The notes beneath the pieces are model-generated. The model ran no database searches, was not told the DNA's origin, and saw only the letters and a program-made list of their open reading frames with translations. Below are positions 42,275 through 50,993 of a stretch of DNA of 64,000 bases, piece by piece. Source of the stretch: SH-MAG3 sp036374995 (GTDB taxonomy: Bacteria; Gemmatimonadota; Gemmatimonadetes; Longimicrobiales; RSA9); contig DASUSS010000093.1 in assembly GCA_036374995.1 (NCBI GenBank), positions 85,100-149,099 of the forward strand, written 5' to 3'. The translations under genes were made by a program, and so were the position numbers. Numbering within the stretch: the first letter of the stretch is position 1; each line of letters begins with the position of its first letter.

Positions 42275-44095
42275 CTATTCGGGGGGTTCGGGTGAGATGG
42301 TCGGACGATGGGCCAGGAGCTCGCGGTACCGGCGGCTGGCCTTCCAGCCCAGACCCTCCCGCTCGAGAACCTGACGTTTCTGCTTCAGCGCCTGTCGCTC
42401 CCGCATCAGCCGGATCTGTTCCTCTCCCACTGCGGTCTCCAGTTGGTCGTCAAGGTACTTCTCCCGCAGCGATAACGCAGGGAGCTGGATGTCTGCGACG
42501 ACGGCCCGCAGGCTCCTGCCGGCGTCCACGATCTCGGCGGTGCCGGCCAGCAGCGCATGCCAGATCGGCTGTGCGGAGGAGCTCAGGGACGGCGTCTCGG
42601 TGTCAGGGTCGCTGCGCAATGCCTCAAAGATCTCGCGGTACCGGGCGTCCCGCAAATGGCTGGGCGCGACGTCGTCCCCGATGCCGGGGATGAGAGCACG
42701 GTCGGCGACGAGGATCGTGAGCAGCATGCGCTCGGTCGCGAGAGGATCTCCGGCGTGCCGTCGCTCGGCGGGTCGCTGTCCGGTGCGCCGCGGCTCTGCC
42801 GCGGTCGGCGGTGTCCGCTCGATGTCGCGTTCGATCGTTTCCCGGCGTACGCCGGTGCGCTGGGCGATGCGCGCGGTATAGATGTCGCGCAATGCGGGGT
42901 CGACGGTGGCGCGGAGCGTGGGGAGCAGTCTGTCCAGTGCGCGGCGCACACCCTCGATATCGTCGAAGAAGCCGCGCTCCTCCAGCATCTGGATCTTCCG
43001 CTCGATGACATCGACTGCGCCGTCGAGAAAGGGCGCCAGTGCATCGGCGCCGCCGCGGCGCACGATGGAATCCGGATCCTCGCCGGCCGGCAGGGTGACG
43101 ACGAGCGGGTGCACACCGGTGTGGAGCAGCGCGTCAGCCGTGCGGAACGTGGCGCGCAGGCCGGCGGCATCGCTGTCGTAGAGCATCATCGCCTTGCCGG
43201 TGTAGCGGGCGAGCAGGTTCGCCTGCGCTTCGGTCATGGCCGTGCCCATGCCCGCGACCACGTTCTCGATGCCGCGTGCCGCGAGCGAGACATAGTCCAT
43301 GTATCCCTCGACGACGAGAGCGGCGCCCTCCCGCCGGATCGCCGCCTTCGACCAGTTCAGGCCGTAGAGGATGTCGCCCTTGTGGTAGATCGGCGTTTCC
43401 GGCGAGTTCAGGTACTTCGGCGCGTTTTCCGAGCGCGCCAGGATGCGGCCGCCGAACGCGATCACGCGGCCGCCGAGCTCGGCGATGGGAAAGATCAGGC
43501 GGTCGCGGAAGCGGTCATACGGTTCGTCACCGCGCTCGCTCTCCTTGATGAGTCCGGCGGCGAGCAGTACGTCGTCCTCGATGCCGTGATGGTGCGCCTC
43601 CTCGCGCAGTGCGCGCCAGGCATCGGGTGCGTAGCCGAGCCCGAACCGCTCGACGGCTGCGTCGGGGATCCCGCGCTCTTCCAGGTATCGTCGCGCCTTC
43701 GCGCCATCGTCGGAGTCCGTGAGTCTGCGACGGAAGAAGTCGTGCGCGAACGCCGTCGCCTCGTACAGGATGCGGTGCGGCTCGTCGTACTCGCGCTGGA
43801 GCCGCGGGTCGGGCACCTCGACGCCATACTTCTTGCCCAGCTCGCGCACGGCGTCGTGGAACGCCAGCCCGCCGCGCTTCATCAGGAATGTGAACACGTC
43901 GCCGGACTCGCCGCAGCCGAAGCACTTGTAGAAGCCGCCGCGCGGCACGACGTAGAACGAAGGGGTCTTCTCGTGATGGAAGGGACAGAGCGCGCGGAAA
44001 TCCTTGCCCGCGCGCTTCAGCGGCACCTGCTCGCCGACCACCTCGACGATGTCGGCACGCGCGCGGATCTCGTCGATGATCGATTCCGCGATCAT
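42275..44095 (-). CDS. dnaG: DNA primase
   Basis: The 606-residue primase synthesises RNA primers at the replication fork. The N-terminal zinc-binding domain has CPFHHEKTPSFYVV and YKCFGCGESGDVFTFL. The catalytic core has YLEERGIPDAAVERFGLGYAP, VIAFGGRIL, VVEGYMDYVSLAARGIENVVAGMGTAMTE (TOPRIM), and MMLYDSDAAGLRA. The C-terminal helicase-binding region has the usual length. It overlaps mutS2 by four bases. The usual macromolecular-synthesis operon (rpsU-dnaG-rpoD) is not seen here. Confidence 0.96.
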   Translation of the reverse strand: MIAESIIDEIRARADIVEVVGEQVPLKRAGKDFRALCPFHHEKTPSFYVVPRGGFYKCFGCGESGDVFTFLMKRGGLAFHDAVRELGKKYGVEVPDPRLQREYDEPHRILYEATAFAHDFFRRRLTDSDDGAKARRYLEERGIPDAAVERFGLGYAPDAWRALREEAHHHGIEDDVLLAAGLIKESERGDEPYDRFRDRLIFPIAELGGRVIAFGGRILARSENAPKYLNSPETPIYHKGDILYGLNWSKAAIRREGAALVVEGYMDYVSLAARGIENVVAGMGTAMTEAQANLLARYTGKAMMLYDSDAAGLRATFRTADALLHTGVHPLVVTLPAGEDPDSIVRRGGADALAPFLDGAVDVIERKIQMLEERGFFDDIEGVRRALDRLLPTLRATVDPALRDIYTARIAQRTGVRRETIERDIERTPPTAAEPRRTGQRPAERRHAGDPLATERMLLTILVADRALIPGIGDDVAPSHLRDARYREIFEALRSDPDTETPSLSSSAQPIWHALLAGTAEIVDAGRSLRAVVADIQLPALSLREKYLDDQLETAVGEEQIRLMRERQALKQKRQVLEREGLGWKASRRYRELLAHRPTISPEPPE

Positions 44096-46455
44096 TGCAG
44101 CTCCGCCACGGTCACGCCCGTGCCGCCCTCGCCGATGCCGCCCGCGCGGAACGACTTCACGCGACCGTCCGCGCGCACGATCTCCGTCACGACTTCGCGC
44201 AGTGCACCGGTACCCTTGCCGTGGATGATGCGCAGGCTGGGCAGCGCCGCCTGGACGGCGGCATCGAGCGCGGGATTGAGAACACCCGCGACTTCTTCCG
44301 CACGGAGTCCCCGGAGATCGACCTCCGTCGACACGTCGAGGTCCGGTACATTCCAGCCGCCCCGCAGCTGCGGCTGGCGCCGCGCCGGCTGCGGCGCTTC
44401 CGTCACGGTGAGTCCGCTCACCGGCACCTGCATGCGCAGACCGCCGACCTCGACGGTCGCGCGGCCATCGCGCAGCTCCACCACCACCCCGTGGAGGCCG
44501 CTTGCGGTAATCCGGACGTGCGAGCCCTCGCGCACGTCCTCCGCGCTGCCCTGCCGCTCCTGTTCGTGCGGCGTGCGCTCGGCCTCGCGTCGCGCCCGCT
44601 GCTCCACGCGCCGCCGCGCCTCACGCGCGGCTTCCTCGATCGCCGCCTCGCCGTGCTGCGCGGCCTCGCGCAGCTCGCGGATCACCGCCTCCACATCCTC
44701 GCGCGCACTCAGCAGCAGATCGCGAGCCTGCTGCCGCGCGCGACGCTCCGCCTCCCGCTCGCGACGCTTCAGCGCCGCCTCGCGCTGCTCGAGCTCGTCG
44801 CGCAGCGCGTGTGCCCGGCGGGCGCCGCGCTCGGCCTCGGCCAGTGCTTCGCTCAGTGTCCGATCCTTCGCTTCCAGCTCGGCGAGCAGCTGGCCTGCAT
44901 CGCGCTCGGCCGCCGGGAGCGCGGCCTCGGCCGCGCCGAGCAGCTCGGACGGGAGCCCGAGTCTGCGCGCGATCGCGAGGCCGTAGCTCCGGCCGGGCAC
45001 ACCCTTGAGCAGGCGATAGGTCGGACGCAGCTCGACTGCGTCGAACTGGAGCGAGGCGTTCACGATGCCGGGCTCTTCCGCCGCGAGTCGCTTCAGCTGA
45101 CCGAGGTGCGTAGTCGCAATCGTGAGTGCGCCGCGGCGTGTGAGCGTGCGCAGGATCGCATCCGCGAGCGCACCGCCCTCCGCCGGATCGGTGCCGCTGC
45201 CCATCTCGTCGACGAGCACCAGCGAGTCCGCCCGCGCGTGCTCCACGATCTCGCGGAGGTTCTTCAGGTGCGCCGAGAACGTGGAGAGGCTGGCCTCGAT
45301 CGACTGTTCGTCGCCGATATCGGCGAAGATGTCACGGAACAGAGGGAGCTTGGTTCCCGGTCCGGCCGGCGGGATGACTCCTGCCTGGGCGAGTGCGGAG
45401 ATCAGGCCGATCGCCTTCAGCAGGACGGTCTTGCCGCCGGTGTTCGGGCCCGAAACGAGGAGCGTGCGCTCGCCCGGCTCCAGCGCCAGATCGAACGGGA
45501 CGACGCTCGATGTGGTGGCGAGCAGCAGCGGGTGCCGGGCGTGCACCAGCACGAGCGTGTCTGCATCCGCCAGAATCGCCGGACGGCTGCCCTGCACGTG
45601 GAGCGCGTAGCGCGCGCGGGCATACAGCGTATCGATCCGGACCAGCGCGTCCAGCGCATCGGCGATCGCCGCGCCCGCCGGGCGCAGCCCGTCCGTCAGC
45701 TCGCGCAGAATACGCAGCACCTCGCGCGACTCCGCGATCTCCAGCTCGCGCAGGCGATTCATCAGCTCGATTGCGACAGGCGGCTCGACGAACAGCGTCG
45801 CGCCCGTCGCGCTCTCGTCGTGGACGAGACCGCCGACTTCTCCGCGGCCCTCCCGCCGGATCGGGATGACATACCGCCCGTCGCGCAGCGACACGCTCGC
45901 ATCGGGCACCTGGAACCGCGCCGGCAGCGACGCGACGTAGCTCTCGAGCCGCTCGACAATGCGGCCGCGCGACCCGCGGATCTCGCGTCTCAGTCGCGCG
46001 AGCTCGCGGGAGGCGGTGTCGCGCACCTCGCCCGCATCGTCGACGGCGTCGCGAATCCGCCGCTCCGCGTCGTCGTCCCTGACCAGGCGCTCGGCTACTG
46101 CGGCGATGTGCGGATAGTCCTCTGCATGCTGGAGCATCGCGCGGCGGGTCGCGGCAGAGCCGCGCAGCACGGTCGCGATGTCGCGCAGCTCGCCGGGCTC
46201 GAGAACCGAGCCCTCGATCGCGAGCCGGCGCAGAGCTCCGCGCGCATCCGGCACCGGCGGCATGTGCCAGTCCTGCGCGCGAAACAGGAACGCCGACATC
46301 TGGTCGACGCGCAGCAGCTCATCGGTGACGAACACCGGGCTGTCCGACGGCTCGAGGCCTCGCACTGCTTCCGCACCGAGCGCGCTGCTCGCCTGGCCGG
46401 CTATGACGTTCAGGGTCTCCCGGAACTGGAGGACGTCCAGCGCGTGCCGGTTCAT
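44092..46455 (-). CDS. mutS2: MutS2 family endonuclease
   Basis: The 787-residue protein starts at 46455. It lacks the MutS mismatch-recognition domain and shows MutS2 features: core helices, the ATPase with LVSGPNTGGKTVLLKAIGL (Walker A) and SLVLVDEMGSGTDPAEGGAL (Walker B), and then a long charged coiled coil (EREAERRARQQARDLL). The C-terminal Smr nuclease domain has VDLRGLRAEEV, IIHGKGTGALREVV and GGTGVTVAEL. MutS2 restrains recombination and acts on stalled or collided ribosomes. It overlaps dnaG and follows yqeY by 34 bases. Confidence 0.95.
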   Translation of the reverse strand: MNRHALDVLQFRETLNVIAGQASSALGAEAVRGLEPSDSPVFVTDELLRVDQMSAFLFRAQDWHMPPVPDARGALRRLAIEGSVLEPGELRDIATVLRGSAATRRAMLQHAEDYPHIAAVAERLVRDDDAERRIRDAVDDAGEVRDTASRELARLRREIRGSRGRIVERLESYVASLPARFQVPDASVSLRDGRYVIPIRREGRGEVGGLVHDESATGATLFVEPPVAIELMNRLRELEIAESREVLRILRELTDGLRPAGAAIADALDALVRIDTLYARARYALHVQGSRPAILADADTLVLVHARHPLLLATTSSVVPFDLALEPGERTLLVSGPNTGGKTVLLKAIGLISALAQAGVIPPAGPGTKLPLFRDIFADIGDEQSIEASLSTFSAHLKNLREIVEHARADSLVLVDEMGSGTDPAEGGALADAILRTLTRRGALTIATTHLGQLKRLAAEEPGIVNASLQFDAVELRPTYRLLKGVPGRSYGLAIARRLGLPSELLGAAEAALPAAERDAGQLLAELEAKDRTLSEALAEAERGARRAHALRDELEQREAALKRREREAERRARQQARDLLLSAREDVEAVIRELREAAQHGEAAIEEAAREARRRVEQRARREAERTPHEQERQGSAEDVREGSHVRITASGLHGVVVELRDGRATVEVGGLRMQVPVSGLTVTEAPQPARRQPQLRGGWNVPDLDVSTEVDLRGLRAEEVAGVLNPALDAAVQAALPSLRIIHGKGTGALREVVTEIVRADGRVKSFRAGGIGEGGTGVTVAELQ

Positions 46456-46489
46456 GATCGCCTTCGCGCCCGCCGCTGCATTGCCCGCC

Positions 46490-46924
46490 TCAGCCCAGCT
46501 CCTCCCGCACGATCCGGTTCGTCTCCCTGCCATCGAACCGGCCCTTCACGCGCGGCATGATCGCGCCCATGACCGCGCCGACGTTGTTCGCGCCTCCCGC
46601 GATCGCATCCTTCACGAGCTGCCGCACCTCCGCTTCCGAAAGCTGCGCCGGCATGTACGGCATGAGCAGCGCAGCCTCCTGCTCCTCGCGATCCGCAAGA
46701 TCCGTCCGGCCGGCGGTACGGATCTGCTCGGCGGCCTCACGCCGCTTCCTGATCGCGCGGCTCACCACCTCCGTCACGTCCTCATCGGTCGGCTCGCGGC
46801 CGAGCTCGATCTGGCGGTTCTTGACCTCCGACAGCGTCGTCGTGAGCACGAGCGTGCGCAGCTTGTCACGCTCGCGCCGCGCGTCGTTCAGGTCCGTGCG
46901 CAACCGCGCAAGCAGCTCACTCAT
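46490..46924 (-). CDS. GatB/YqeY domain protein
   Basis: The 144-residue protein is a stand-alone YqeY domain, as found at the end of the GatB amidotransferase subunit: LLARLRTDLNDARRERDKLRTLVL, IRKRREAAEQIRTAGR, LLMPYMPAQLSEAEVRQLV, and NVGAVMGAIMPRVKGRFDG. Such proteins are linked to tRNA-dependent amidation or tRNA binding, but the exact role is unknown. It lies nine bases after the HIT gene. Confidence 0.92.
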   Translation of the reverse strand: MSELLARLRTDLNDARRERDKLRTLVLTTTLSEVKNRQIELGREPTDEDVTEVVSRAIRKRREAAEQIRTAGRTDLADREEQEAALLMPYMPAQLSEAEVRQLVKDAIAGGANNVGAVMGAIMPRVKGRFDGRETNRIVREELG

Positions 46925-46933
46925 CGCATCCTC

Positions 46934-47287
46934 TCAGCCGGGCGGCCACCTCATGTCGCGACCGCCCAGCACGTGCAGATGCACGTGATGCACGGTCTGG
47001 TTCGCGGCCGGACCCGTGTTCACGACCAGACGATAGCCGCTCTCCGCGACCCCCTCCGCCGCGGCCACATCCCGCGCCGCGACGAACAGCGCTCCCAGCA
47101 CGCCGGCATCGTCCGCCGCCACGTCGTTGACGGACGCGATGTGCCGGCGCGGTATGACCAGCACGTGCACCGGAGCCTTCGGGTCGAGGTCGCGGAACGC
47201 GACCGTCTCGTCATCTTCGCGCACGATCGTCGCCGGTATCGCGCCATCGGCAATGCGACAGAAGATGCAGTCGGATCGGCTGGCCAT
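46934..47287 (-). CDS. HIT domain nucleotide hydrolase (HinT-like)
   Basis: The 117-residue protein has the full HIT fold: CIFCRIADGAIPATIV at the N-terminus with a zinc-type CxxC, DLDPKAPVHVLVIPRRHIAS, and the histidine triad HHVHLHVLGG near residue 103. HinT-type enzymes hydrolyse adenosine phosphoramidates. It leads the long minus-strand operon HIT-yqeY-mutS2-dnaG-zinc ribbon-recJ-rsmD-coaD-pta. Confidence 0.93.
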   Translation of the reverse strand: MASRSDCIFCRIADGAIPATIVREDDETVAFRDLDPKAPVHVLVIPRRHIASVNDVAADDAGVLGALFVAARDVAAAEGVAESGYRLVVNTGPAANQTVHHVHLHVLGGRDMRWPPG

Positions 47288-47344
47288 TCACCCTCCGCGA
47301 AACGGACCCGTAGCGCTATGGAAACGCCCCGGACAGGACCCTGT

Positions 47345-47353
47345 ATTGTAGCA
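47345..47353 (-). promoter_or_regulatory. Extended -10 promoter candidate of the nine-gene operon
   Basis: On the minus strand TGC-TACAAT lies about 58 bases upstream of the HIT gene start. It resembles the TGC-TATATT candidate before thiL. A clear -35 box is absent. Confidence 0.4.
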
Positions 47354-47375
47354 CACCCCGGAAGCCGAGGCACAC

Positions 47376-47849
47376 ATGAAGCCGTTGCTCGAGCATGCCG
47401 CCCGCGTCCTCGACCACCAGCCGACCCGGAGCATGGAAGCGGAGCCGCTCCATCGCCGCGCCGTGCGTGAGTCCGGCATCGACCTCCCCTTCCCCCGCTT
47501 CATGGAAGCAGTGCGCGAGCGAAGCGACCAGTTCGCCGTCATCGTCCCCGACCCGGTGCTGCGCGCCGCAGCCGACTGGAATCCACGACACCGCTCGCTC
47601 TACCAGGCCGCGCTCGACGCGGCGGGGCTGACACAGCCGCTGATCGTGCTGACGGAGCGGCTGCACGACCCCACGGAGCCGGACGGCGAGCCACCGGTCG
47701 GCGCCGCCACGGCCGCAGATGTGTTCACGGACATGCACGAGGCACTCACGCACCTGCTGCGGTCATCCGATCCCGACGACCCGCTCCATGCGGCCGTGAC
47801 GGGTGCCATGGACGAGTTGCTCGAGCTCAGGGCTGCGCTCGGCACATGA
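47376..47849 (+). CDS. Conserved hypothetical protein, lone plus-strand gene
   Basis: The protein has 157 residues, with no family that I recognise. GAGGCACAC precedes the start. High GC at third positions and normal amino acid composition (FMEAVRERSDQFAVIVPDPVLRAAADWNPRHRSLYQAALDAAG) make it likely real. The C-terminal half is acidic and helical (DMHEALTHLLRSSDPDDPL). No signal, membrane segment or cysteines are present. It is divergent from the HIT-led operon and convergent with prmA, leaving almost no spacer (stop at 47849, prmA stop at 47850). Confidence 0.65.
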   Translation: MKPLLEHAARVLDHQPTRSMEAEPLHRRAVRESGIDLPFPRFMEAVRERSDQFAVIVPDPVLRAAADWNPRHRSLYQAALDAAGLTQPLIVLTERLHDPTEPDGEPPVGAATAADVFTDMHEALTHLLRSSDPDDPLHAAVTGAMDELLELRAALGT

Positions 47850-48716
47850 TCAGATGCGGCGGAGCATGACGCTCCACCACTGCTCTTCCACGTCCTCCGC
47901 CTCGATGGCGAAGCCCGCGTCCGCCGCCACGCGCCGCACCTGCTCCGCCTCCTCGGCGAGGATACCCGCCAGGATCGCCCAGCCGTTCGCCGCGAGCGCA
48001 CGATGAAACGCCGGCAGCAGCGGTTGCAGCACACTGCTCAGCACGTTCGCCAGAACGCCATCGAATGCTCCGCCGCCGTAGACGGCGAGGAACGGATCAT
48101 CGACGCAGCCGCACAGCAATGTGATCCGGTCGTCCACGCCGTTCCGTTCGATGTTCTCCGCGGCGTTGGGGATCGCCTCCGGATCGCTGTCGACGGCGAC
48201 CACGTGCTGCGCGCCGAGCAGCGCACCGGCAATGGACAGGATGCCGGATCCGCTGCCGACATCGAGCAGCCGGGCGTCGCGGATATCGAGCGCCTGCATG
48301 AGACGGAGCACGGCGCGCGTCGACGCATGTTCGCCGGTACCGAACGCCATCTGCGGATCAATGCGGATCACGAGGTCACCGCCCTCCGCCTCCACCTCGC
48401 TCCACGTCGGGCTCACGACGATGCGCGGGCCGATCCGCCGCGGGGCGAGGCCGCTGCGCCACAGGGCGAGCCAGTCCTGCTCCGGGACCTCCTCCGCATC
48501 GAGCTGGGCCGGCTCGACGCCGAGTATGGAAGTGAGCACTTCGCGAATCCGCCGCAGCAGCGCGTCGGCGTCATCGACGAGTCTCACGTACGTGATCAGC
48601 GCAGCACCGCGCTCCTCGATCGCAGTGCCACCGCACGCCAGAAGCCCCTCGGCGAGCAGTCCGTGCAGCTCCTCCGAGGGGCTCGTGGCCGTGACGCGCA
48701 GCCAGCTCGTAGCCAT
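47850..48716 (-). CDS. prmA: Ribosomal protein L11 methyltransferase
   Basis: The 288-residue enzyme trimethylates L11. The start at 48716 overlaps the dnaJ stop by one base (TGATG), and the longer upstream frame is antisense noise within dnaJ. Motifs: IRIDPQMAFGTGEHASTRAVLRLM, LLDVGSGSGILSIAGALLGA (SAM loop), AVDSDPEAIPNAAENIERNG, and GVLANVLSSVLQPLLP (NxL catalytic region). The hrcA-dnaJ-prmA order is common in bacteria. Confidence 0.94.
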   Translation of the reverse strand: MATSWLRVTATSPSEELHGLLAEGLLACGGTAIEERGAALITYVRLVDDADALLRRIREVLTSILGVEPAQLDAEEVPEQDWLALWRSGLAPRRIGPRIVVSPTWSEVEAEGGDLVIRIDPQMAFGTGEHASTRAVLRLMQALDIRDARLLDVGSGSGILSIAGALLGAQHVVAVDSDPEAIPNAAENIERNGVDDRITLLCGCVDDPFLAVYGGGAFDGVLANVLSSVLQPLLPAFHRALAANGWAILAGILAEEAEQVRRVAADAGFAIEAEDVEEQWWSVMLRRI

Positions 48717-49864
48717 CAGCTCCCCGTCAGCGCTTCCTTCACACGGCTCCAGAAGCCGCGGTCGCGACCATCCTCCACCCGCTCCGCGGGCGCCTCGACC
48801 TGCGACAGCTGACGGAACAGCGACTCCTGTTCCGGCGTGAGACTCGTCGGTGTCCACACGACGACGCGGATGATGAGATCTCCGCGGTTCGTCCCCTGCA
48901 GATGGGGCAGGCCCTTCCCGCGCATGCGCAGCAGTCGGCCCGACTGCGTGCCCGGCGCGATGCGCAGCCGTGCCGACCCGCCGATCGTCGGGACCTCGAG
49001 CTCCGCTCCGAGCGCGGCCTGGCTGAACGTGATCGGCAACTCGTAGATCAGGTCCGCACCATCGCGCACGAACCGCGCATCCTCCTCCACCTCGAGCACG
49101 ACGAGGATGTCGCCGCGCATGCCGTTGCGCACGCCCGCATTGCCCTGTCCGCGCAACGTGATGTAGTCGCCGGTCGAAACACCGGGTGGGACCGCCACTT
49201 CGATCTCGCGTGTCGCACGCTCGACACCACGGCCGCTGCACTGCTCGCACGCGCGCTCGATGCGCTGACCCTCGCCGCCGCAGTCCGGGCACGGCATGAC
49301 GCTCACCAGCTGACCGAGGAAGGACCTCTGCACCCGCCGCACTTCGCCCGCACCGCCACACGTCGAGCACGTTACCGGCGAAGTGCCGGGCGCCGCACCG
49401 CTCCCGTCGCACGTTGCGCACGCATTCATCACGTCCACGCGCAACGTCCGCTTCGCGCCGTTCGCGACGTCCTCGAGCGTGAGCGGAACCGTCACGCGCA
49501 TGTCCGGCCCCTTGCGCGCACTCGGACCGCGCCGCTGACGCCCACCGCCGAACAGGTCCTCGACTCCGAAACCGCCGAAGTCGCGCATGAAGATGTCCAG
49601 CGCGTCGGCGAAGCTGAAGCCACCGAATCCCGCGCCCGCTCCACCCTTCACCCCGGCGTGGCCGTAGCGATCGTAGGCGGCGCGCTTGTCCGAGTCCTTC
49701 AGGATCTCGTACGCCTCCGTCAACTCCTTGAACTTCTCCTCGGCGTCGCGGGAGCCGGAGTTGCGGTCCGGATGATACTGCAGCGCGAGCCGGCGGTATG
49801 CGCGCTTGATCGCATCCGCGTCCGCGTTCCGCTCCACGCCCAGTACTTCGTAGTAGTCACGCAT
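48716..49864 (-). CDS. dnaJ: Chaperone protein DnaJ
   Basis: The 382-residue co-chaperone stimulates DnaK. The J domain (1-70) has YYEVLGVERNADADAIK and YHPDRNSG with the HPD motif. A Gly/Phe-rich linker (GGAGAGFGGFSFADAL) follows. The zinc domain has four CxxC knuckles: CATCDGSG, CSTCGGAG, CPDCGGEG and CEQCSGRG. The C-terminal substrate-binding domains end near residue 345. It overlaps hrcA by eight bases. dnaK and grpE are not in the window. Confidence 0.97.
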   Translation of the reverse strand: MRDYYEVLGVERNADADAIKRAYRRLALQYHPDRNSGSRDAEEKFKELTEAYEILKDSDKRAAYDRYGHAGVKGGAGAGFGGFSFADALDIFMRDFGGFGVEDLFGGGRQRRGPSARKGPDMRVTVPLTLEDVANGAKRTLRVDVMNACATCDGSGAAPGTSPVTCSTCGGAGEVRRVQRSFLGQLVSVMPCPDCGGEGQRIERACEQCSGRGVERATREIEVAVPPGVSTGDYITLRGQGNAGVRNGMRGDILVVLEVEEDARFVRDGADLIYELPITFSQAALGAELEVPTIGGSARLRIAPGTQSGRLLRMRGKGLPHLQGTNRGDLIIRVVVWTPTSLTPEQESLFRQLSQVEAPAERVEDGRDRGFWSRVKEALTGS

Positions 49865-50933
49865 TCGCTTCGTTTCCGGCCGAGCCGGCCAGCTCGTTCA
49901 TCAGGTTGCTCGTGTATTCGACAATGGCCGCCACCTTCTCGTACGGCATGCGCGTCGGCCCGAGCACGCCGAGCACGCCCGACAGATTGCCGACCCGATA
50001 CTCCGAGGTGACGAGCGTCAGCGTGTTCAACTGCGGATTCGCGTGCTCACCGCCGATCGTGATCTTCGGCGCACTGTCGTGCTCGCGTGACGACAGCACA
50101 CCCGCCAGCAGGTCCTGCTGCTCCGTGAGCTCGATCAGGCTGCGCAGCCGCGACCCAGTCGCGAACTCCGGTTGGGACGCGAGCACGCTCGTCCGCCCCA
50201 GCAGCAGCTCCGTACCGGCCAGCCCGCTCGGGTCCAGCACGTCATCGGCCGACTGCATGAAGATGTTCAGCAGCTGCGTCGATGGCTCGTCGGTGCCCGC
50301 ATCCCGCAGCCGCTCCGCCACCGTCGCCCGGATCTGCCCGAGCGTGAGGCCCGCCAGCCGCTCGTTCAGTACCTGCGTCACTGCCGCGAGCGTCTCCGGC
50401 GGCACCCGCCCCGGCATGTCGACATACACCGTGCGCACGACGCCGCTGCGCAGCGTCAGCACGAGCAGCACCTTCTCCGAGGAGATCAGCGCCAGCTCCA
50501 GCTTCTCGAGCACGACTTCCTCCAGTCGCGGTGCGATCGCCACGCCCAGCTCGCCCGTGACGAACCCCAGCGCCTGGATCGAGCGACGGATCAGCCGTTC
50601 CAGCGGGCCCTGACCGTCCTCCGTCATCTCGCGGCGCAGCCGGCGCTGCTCGACCGCCGGAATCCGGATCGGCCGCATCAGCGTGTCCACGTAGTACCGG
50701 TACGCGCGATCCGTCGGGATCCGGCCCGCCGACGTGTGCATCTGATACAGAAATCCCTTCTCCTCGAGATCCGACATCGCGTTCCGGATCGTCGCCGGAG
50801 ACACGCCGAGCCCCCGCCGGCGCGCAACCGTCCTGCTGCCCGCCGGCTCGGCCGTCTCCACGTACGTCCGGATCACCGCCTCGAGGATCTGCTCCTCACG
50901 TTCGGTCAGACCCGTCTGGCTTCTGCTCGACAT
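49857..50933 (-). CDS. hrcA: Heat-inducible transcription repressor HrcA
   Basis: The 358-residue protein starts at 50933. The N-terminal winged helix has REEQILEAVIRTYVETAEPAGSRTVA and SPATIRNAMSDLEEKGFLYQMHTSAGRIPTD, both hallmarks. A GAF-like domain follows with LVLVLTLRSGVVRTVYVD, and the C-terminus has YEKVAAIVEYTSNLMNEL. HrcA represses class I heat-shock genes at CIRCE. I see no CIRCE palindrome upstream of hrcA here, so it may act on distant operons such as groESL. Confidence 0.95.
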   Translation of the reverse strand: MSSRSQTGLTEREEQILEAVIRTYVETAEPAGSRTVARRRGLGVSPATIRNAMSDLEEKGFLYQMHTSAGRIPTDRAYRYYVDTLMRPIRIPAVEQRRLRREMTEDGQGPLERLIRRSIQALGFVTGELGVAIAPRLEEVVLEKLELALISSEKVLLVLTLRSGVVRTVYVDMPGRVPPETLAAVTQVLNERLAGLTLGQIRATVAERLRDAGTDEPSTQLLNIFMQSADDVLDPSGLAGTELLLGRTSVLASQPEFATGSRLRSLIELTEQQDLLAGVLSSREHDSAPKITIGGEHANPQLNTLTLVTSEYRVGNLSGVLGVLGPTRMPYEKVAAIVEYTSNLMNELAGSAGNEANA

Positions 50934-50969
50934 CGGCTCCGCGTGTTTTTTCGTAAGCCTTTGAATGTG

Positions 50970-50993
50970 GCGCTTTTGTGAAGAATCCGTCAA
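50970..50993 (-). promoter_or_regulatory. Promoter candidate for hrcA-dnaJ-prmA
   Basis: On the minus strand TTGACG (50993-50988) overlaps the end of hemW and lies about 55 bases upstream of hrcA. CCACATT follows at 17-18 bases, which is weak as a housekeeping -10 box. The nearby GCGCCACATTC also loosely resembles a heat-shock sigma -10 element. Confidence 0.35.

Noticed and set aside
50934..50989. CIRCE element upstream of hrcA
   Set aside because: No TTAGCACTC-N9-GAGTGCTAA palindrome or close variant is present in the spacer.
50971..50993. Second Rex operator (TTGTGAAGAATCCGTCAA)
   Set aside because: Only one half-site matches. The second arm departs from TTCACAA at several positions, so it is unlikely to bind Rex.
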